NCBI GenBank assembly: GCA_024409185.1
Contig: JAKSUD010000018.1
Coordinates: 1 to 10,281 of the forward strand
Direction: 5' to 3'
From: an archaeon
Lineage (GTDB): Archaea; Methanobacteriota; Methanobacteria; Methanobacteriales; Methanobacteriaceae
DNA: 10,281 bases
Each line of letters opens with the position of its first letter. Position 1 is the stretch's first letter. Below the pieces are notes generated by a model. That model did not search any database and had not been told where the DNA came from. It saw nothing but the letters and a program-made list of their open reading frames with translations. Position numbers and translations under genes: made by a program. Below are positions 6,415 to 10,281 of this stretch, piece by piece.

Positions 6415-6882
6415 CTTTCGACAGCTGTTGGACCAGTACGAACTATTTTTATAATACCAAATGTTTCAACAAGTGAAATAAAAGAATTAATTTTATTTGA
6501 ATCACCAGTCATCTCAACAGTAACTGAACTATCACTTACATCAAGTATTTTTCCTCTAAAAATATTTACATACTGCATTACTTCAGAACGAATAGTTTCA
6601 TTTTCCGTTAACTTTAATTAAAGACAATTCTCTTTTTACAGAATTATTTGGATCTAAATCTTTAATTTTAACAACTTCAACAAGTTTGTTTAATTGTTTA
6701 GTTACTTGTTCTAAAACCTTTTCATCACCTTTTACAACAAAAACCATTCTTGCAAGTTCAGGATATTCACATTCTCCTACAGTAATACTTTCAATGTTAT
6801 ATCCTCTTTTTGAAATAAGGCTTGTAACTTTCTGAAGAACACCAGGTTTATTTTCTACTAAAGTACTAATATAATGTTCCAT
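6408..6882 (-). pseudogene. ilvN: Acetolactate synthase regulatory (small) subunit, interrupted by a frameshift
   Basis: IlvN binds the catalytic subunit IlvB, stimulates it and normally makes it sensitive to feedback by valine. Reading from ATG 6882 gives 94 residues: an ACT domain (about 3-76, VENKPGVLQKVTSLISKRGYNIESITVG), the linker and RELSLIKVNGK, then TGA at 6598-6600. The other half continues in the +1 frame as ETIRSEVMQYVNIFRGKILD and runs without a stop to GPTAVERG and TAA at 6408, the normal IlvN C-terminal domain. The two parts together give about 158 residues, the usual length. The break is at AAC GGA AAA TGA AAC and falls inside the first strand of the C-terminal domain, so it is not a clean domain split. 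A true frameshift mutation, a sequencing indel next to the A-run, or programmed +1 frameshifting on AAA-TGA would each explain it. An upstream TTG (6897) is less likely as start because GGGA (6890-6893) suits the ATG. Confidence 0.9.
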
Positions 6883-6969
6883 AATAACATCCCACAATAT
6901 TTAAAATATTATAATAAAAAATTAAAAGTTACAATAGTTTAAAAGCTTAAATAAAAGACTAACTTATAA

Positions 6970-8664
6970 TTAATCATCATTTACATCAGATTCGTATTTA
7001 TATTCACCAAGAATCTCTTCGATTCCAGCACCAGGAGGAAACATTGGAATAAATTCATCTTTTTTGATAACAATATCTAAGAGGAGAGATTCATTATCTT
7101 TAACAGCTTTTGAAATTGCTTTTTCAGTTTCTCCAGTTTTATCAATTCTAACTGCATTAATTCCAAAACTCTCAGCAAGTTTTACAAAGTCTGGAGAATT
7201 ACCTAAATCAGTATGAGATAATCTTTGATTGTATAAAAGATTTTGCCATTGATATACCATACCTAATTTCCTATTATTTAAAATAGGTATAATAACTGGA
7301 ATATCATGTTCTTTAATAGTTGCAAGTTCTTGAGCTACCATTAAGAAACCTCCATCACCTACAATAGAGACAACAGGATTTTCAGGACAAGCTACTTTAG
7401 CACCAATAGCTGCAGGGAAACCGAATCCCATAGTTCCAAGACCACCAGAAGATATGAATTTACGTGGTTTTGCAATATCTAAAAAGTGAGCAGCCCACAT
7501 TTGGTGAAGACCTACATCAGTAGTTATAATTGTATCTTCATTAATAGCTTGAGCTATTTCTTTTATAACTTGTTGAGGTTTAAGAGGTACATCATCATAA
7601 CTTACTCTCGGAATAGCTGATTTTTTAAATTTAATAATTCCATCTAACCAATTTGATTGGGAATTAGAATAACCTTCTAATTCTTTATTTATTGAAGATA
7701 AAATGATTTTTGCATCTCCAACAACAGGAATGTCTACATCAACATTTTTACCAATTTCAGCAGGATCAATATCAATATGAATTACTTTAGAATTAGGAAT
7801 AAATTCTTCTAATTTACCAGTAGTTCTATCAGAGAATCTACAACCTATAGCAATTAATAAATCACATTTATTTACAGATTGATTAGCTACTTCTCTTCCA
7901 TGCATTCCTAACATTCCAATAGCTAATTCATCATTTTCATTAATTGCACCTTTACCCATAAGAGTAGTACAAACAGGAGCATTAATTAATTCTGCAAAGT
8001 GTTTTAATTCTTCTTCTGCATTTGCAATAATTACTCCACCACCAGCTAAAATAATAGGTTTTTTAGCTTGTTTAATCATTTTAACTACTTTTTTGATTTG
8101 ATTTTTATTACCTTTAAGAGTAGGATTATAACCAGGAGTTTTAATTGCATCTTCAATATAATCAGATAATTCTACTTCTTGAACTTCTTTAGGTACATCT
8201 ACAATTATTGGGCCAGGACGACCACTTGCAGATATTTCAAAAGCAGATTTTATAATACTTGGAATATAATTAGCATCTTTAATTTGATAAGCATGTTTAG
8301 TTATAGGCATAGTTATTCCAATAATATCTGCTTCTTGGAATGCATCATTTCCAATTAAATGACTTGGAACCTGACCAGTAATTGCAATTATTGGAGAGGA
8401 ATCCATATAAGCATTAGCTACTCCTGTAACTAAATTAGTAGCACCAGGACCAGAAGTAGCAAGACAAACACCAACTTTACCAGATGCTCTTGCATAACCT
8501 TCAGCAGCATGTGCTGCACATTGTTCATGTCTTACAAGAATATGGTTTAAATCAGCATCATATAACATATCATAAAAAGGAATAAGCTGACCTCCAGGAT
8601 ATCCAAAAATAGTGTCTACCCCATTATCTTTTAAAGCTTTTATAATAGCTTCTCCACCTTTCAT
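6970..8664 (-). CDS. ilvB: Acetolactate (acetohydroxyacid) synthase catalytic subunit
   Basis: This 564-residue thiamine-diphosphate enzyme condenses two pyruvates to acetolactate, or pyruvate with 2-oxobutyrate, the first common step to valine, leucine and isoleucine. The N-terminal domain carries the catalytic Glu47 (RHEQCAAHAAEGYARA, 45-60) and TSGPGATN. A central domain spans about 190-330. The C-terminal domain has the cofactor motif GDG (436-438) through NN (463-464). MVYQWQ (469-474) with Trp473 is typical of true acetohydroxyacid synthases rather than the catabolic AlsS type, because this Trp favours 2-oxobutyrate. The start ATG is preceded by AGAGGT six bases upstream, a good SD site. 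The ilvN gene follows after 87 bases on the same strand, so the pair forms an operon. All recognisable active-site motifs are present; only its partner is broken. Confidence 0.96.
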   Translation of the reverse strand: MKGGEAIIKALKDNGVDTIFGYPGGQLIPFYDMLYDADLNHILVRHEQCAAHAAEGYARASGKVGVCLATSGPGATNLVTGVANAYMDSSPIIAITGQVPSHLIGNDAFQEADIIGITMPITKHAYQIKDANYIPSIIKSAFEISASGRPGPIIVDVPKEVQEVELSDYIEDAIKTPGYNPTLKGNKNQIKKVVKMIKQAKKPIILAGGGVIIANAEEELKHFAELINAPVCTTLMGKGAINENDELAIGMLGMHGREVANQSVNKCDLLIAIGCRFSDRTTGKLEEFIPNSKVIHIDIDPAEIGKNVDVDIPVVGDAKIILSSINKELEGYSNSQSNWLDGIIKFKKSAIPRVSYDDVPLKPQQVIKEIAQAINEDTIITTDVGLHQMWAAHFLDIAKPRKFISSGGLGTMGFGFPAAIGAKVACPENPVVSIVGDGGFLMVAQELATIKEHDIPVIIPILNNRKLGMVYQWQNLLYNQRLSHTDLGNSPDFVKLAESFGINAVRIDKTGETEKAISKAVKDNESLLLDIVIKKDEFIPMFPPGAGIEEILGEYKYESDVNDD

Positions 8665-8690
8665 TATTTTACCTCTAATTTTTTTAATGA

Positions 8691-8750
8691 ATAGATTAGT
8701 TTTATAGATTAATTTTATGTTGTTTGTATTTGTTTTTTAGATAAATCTAA
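8691..8750 (-). promoter_or_regulatory. ilvB: TAGATT repeat cluster and palindrome in the ilvB promoter/leader
   Basis: Two direct copies of ATAGATTA (8691-8698 and 8704-8711) are 13 bases apart. Further upstream of ilvB is the perfect palindrome TTAGAT-AA-ATCTAA (8737-8750), which contains the same TAGAT core. A minus-strand TATA-like TTTTATAAAAA (about 8767-8777) would place the transcription start close to 8745, within the palindrome. This arrangement suggests an operator for an amino-acid-responsive regulator, perhaps of the Lrp/AsnC type common in methanogens; the regulator is not in this window. Confidence 0.4.
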
Positions 8751-8838
8751 TTTTTTAATTAAATTTTTATAAAATATTTCAACATGACTAAATTATAATC
8801 TTTAATGAAATAATATATATTGGAAGATAAATATAAAT

Positions 8839-8856
8839 TTTAATATATTAATATAC
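8839..8856 (+). promoter_or_regulatory. purD: Candidate TATA region of purD
   Basis: TTTAATATATTAATATAC is the best TATA-like stretch ahead of purD and contains the palindrome TTAATATATTAA. It predicts a start near 8872-8880 and a leader of about 85 bases. The exact box cannot be fixed because several overlapping A/T stretches qualify. Confidence 0.35.
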
Positions 8857-8882
8857 TATGAAAACTAAAATATTAATATCGG

Positions 8883-8915
8883 ATATTTTCAATTAGAAAA
8901 TAAATTTGAAAATAT
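8883..8915 (+). promoter_or_regulatory. purD: Three GAAAATA elements at 12-bp steps, forming alternative stem-loops, in the purD leader
   Basis: The heptamer occurs inverted at 8884-8890 (TATTTTC) and direct at 8896-8902 and 8908-8914 (GAAAATA), each exactly 12 bases from the last. The first copy can pair with the second (seven pairs, five-base loop) or with the third as a ten-pair perfect inverted repeat ATATTTTCAA-N13-TTGAAAATAT. It lies between the predicted TATA box and the SD site of purD. It may be an operator for a purine regulator or a mutually exclusive RNA switch; function is inference. Confidence 0.4.
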
Positions 8916-8960
8916 GACTTAAGATTATAAAATAATTAAAACTGATATTGGAGATTAAAG

Positions 8961-10277
8961 ATGAAAGTCTTAGTAGTTGGTACCGGTGCAAGAGAACATG
9001 CTATATGTGATGCATTAGCAAAAGATGTTGAATTATATGCTTACATGAGTAAAAACAATCCAGGAATAGCTAAATTAGCTGTTGAATATAAAAAAGGAGA
9101 TGAAGGAGAAGTTGATGCAGTAGCTGAATATGCAAAAGAAAAAGGCATTGAAATGGCAGTTATTGGACCTGAATCCCCTCTTGGAAAAGGAATTGTAAAT
9201 GCTCTTGAAGCTGTTGGAGTTCCTTGTGTAGGACCAAGCCAAGAATCAGCAAGAATTGAAACTGATAAATCATTTATGAGAAAACTCTTTGCAGATTATG
9301 AAATTGATGGATCTTTAACCTACAAAGTATTTGATAACTATGAAGATATTAGTGCTTTCCTTGACACTTATGAAAAAGATGTTGTAGTTAAACCTGTAGG
9401 ATTAACTGGTGGTAAAGGAGTTAAAATTGTAGGTGACCATCTTAAAGATAATCAAGATGCAAAAGCTTATGCTAAAGAAGTTATGGATAATGTAATGGGT
9501 GGATTTGCTCAAGTAATTATCGAAGAAAAAGTTGTTGGTGAAGAATTTACTATCCAAGCATTTTGTGATGGAGAACACTTAGCACCAATGCCTGCTGCAC
9601 AAGACCATCCTCATGCATTTGAAGGAGACCAAGGCCTTATTACTGGAGGAATGGGTTCCTACTCTAACAATGATGGTTTATTACCATTCATGACTCAAGA
9701 AGATTATGATACTGCTGTTGGAATCATGAAAGACACCTTAAAAGCAATAGCTAAAGAAACTACTCCTTATAAAGGAATTCTCTATGGTCAATTCATGCTT
9801 TCAAAAGACGGTCCTAAATTAATTGAATACAATGCAAGATTTGGAGACCCTGAAGCAATGAATGTTTTACCACTTCTTAAAACTCCAATGATTGATATTT
9901 GTCAAGCTATTATTGATGGAACTCTTGATGAAGTTGAATTTGAACCAAAAGCTTCTGTCTGTAAATACATCGTACCTGATGGATACCCAGACACTCCTCA
10001 TGCTGGAGAACTTATAGAAGTTGATGAAGAAGCTATTGAAGATCTTGGTGCAAAAGTATTCTATGCTGCTGTAAGCCAAGAAGAAGCTGGAATCCAACTT
10101 TCTGGGTCCCGTGCTTTAGGAATTGTAGCACAAGGTGCAACTATCTTTGAAGCTGAAAAAGTAGCTGAAGAAGCATGCCAACTTATTAAAGGTAGTGTCT
10201 ATCATAGAAGAGATGTTGGAACTGAAGCATTAGTTCAAAAACGTATCGACCATATGAAAGAAATTTTAAATAACTAA
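8961..10277 (+). CDS. purD: Phosphoribosylamine-glycine ligase (GAR synthetase)
   Basis: This 438-residue cytosolic ATP-grasp enzyme joins glycine to 5-phosphoribosylamine with ATP hydrolysis to give glycinamide ribonucleotide, the second step of purine synthesis. The N-terminal domain opens with [13 protein letters not shown] (3-15), the family's G-x-G-x-REHA signature, and carries [10 protein letters not shown] near 70. The ATP-grasp domain starts at about residue 104 with the glycine-rich loop [12 protein letters not shown], followed by EEFTIQAF, the [22 protein letters not shown] segment and the metal-binding [13 protein letters not shown]-terminal domain runs from about 330 to [14 protein letters not shown]. 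The length is normal. The start is supported by TTGGAG (8948-8953) seven bases before the ATG. It is divergent from ilvB, with no other purine gene visible; the window ends four bases after the stop. Confidence 0.96.
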   Translation: MKVLVVGTGAREHAICDALAKDVELYAYMSKNNPGIAKLAVEYKKGDEGEVDAVAEYAKEKGIEMAVIGPESPLGKGIVNALEAVGVPCVGPSQESARIETDKSFMRKLFADYEIDGSLTYKVFDNYEDISAFLDTYEKDVVVKPVGLTGGKGVKIVGDHLKDNQDAKAYAKEVMDNVMGGFAQVIIEEKVVGEEFTIQAFCDGEHLAPMPAAQDHPHAFEGDQGLITGGMGSYSNNDGLLPFMTQEDYDTAVGIMKDTLKAIAKETTPYKGILYGQFMLSKDGPKLIEYNARFGDPEAMNVLPLLKTPMIDICQAIIDGTLDEVEFEPKASVCKYIVPDGYPDTPHAGELIEVDEEAIEDLGAKVFYAAVSQEEAGIQLSGSRALGIVAQGATIFEAEKVAEEACQLIKGSVYHRRDVGTEALVQKRIDHMKEILNN

Positions 10278-10281
10278 ATAA

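Noticed and set aside
6507..6573. Independent reinitiated gene for the C-terminal half of ilvN
   Set aside because: An in-frame ATG exists (near 6576) but has no convincing SD site and would omit conserved residues of the domain; a frame break in one gene is simpler.
6883..6897. Upstream TTG start for ilvN (five extra residues)
   Set aside because: GGGA at 6890-6893 is correctly spaced for the ATG at 6882, and the MEHYISTLVE start aligns with the ACT domain of other IlvN proteins.
9867..10097. A 76-codon minus-strand frame within purD
   Set aside because: Antisense to the conserved C-terminal part of PurD; its Phe/Ser/Tyr-rich composition is typical of a shadow frame.

Overview
The window is very AT-rich and reads as archaeal, most likely a host-associated methanogen of the order Methanobacteriales (Methanobrevibacter/Methanosphaera-like). 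This is inferred from TATA-box-like promoters, oligo-T terminators, heavy AGA/TTA/GGA codon use, a beta-class carbonic anhydrase resembling Methanothermobacter Cab, and archaeal forms of IlvB, IlvN and PurD. No rRNA, tRNA, CRISPR array or insertion sequence was recognised.

Layout. Positions 1-3058 (minus strand) hold one long uninterrupted reading frame that leaves the window on the left. It encodes a single-chain Type IIG (Eco57I-like) restriction-modification enzyme with nuclease, methyltransferase and target-recognition parts. A 10-codon minicistron with its own Shine-Dalgarno (SD) site overlaps its start codon. Positions 3309-3839 (minus) encode a beta-carbonic anhydrase, with a block of T-tracts on its coding strand downstream. 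The 341-base space 3840-4180 is a divergent promoter region. Next come a MarR-family regulator (4181-4639, plus) and a 12-helix MATE efflux pump (4736-6157, plus), which look like a regulator-pump pair; palindromes sharing a TTAATA half-site lie before both genes. The pump ends in a hairpin plus T-tract terminator facing a second terminator from the minus strand.

Positions 6408-8664 (minus) form an ilvB-ilvN acetolactate synthase operon for branched-chain amino acid synthesis. The catalytic subunit is intact. The regulatory subunit is interrupted: a frame change at about 6598-6605 splits it into a 94-residue ACT-domain piece and a downstream piece that still reads cleanly to a proper C-terminus. 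Positions 8665-8960 are a second divergent promoter region with distinct repeat clusters on each side, and 8961-10277 (plus) encode PurD of purine synthesis.

The housekeeping genes (cab, ilvBN, purD) fit an autotrophic or acetate-assimilating methanogen that makes its own amino acids and purines. The restriction enzyme is the only clearly accessory gene and appears more AT-rich than purD or the MATE gene. The points most worth checking are the ilvN frame break, the leader minicistron of the restriction enzyme, and the three operator-like repeat clusters. I found no convincing evidence of a wholly new multi-gene system.
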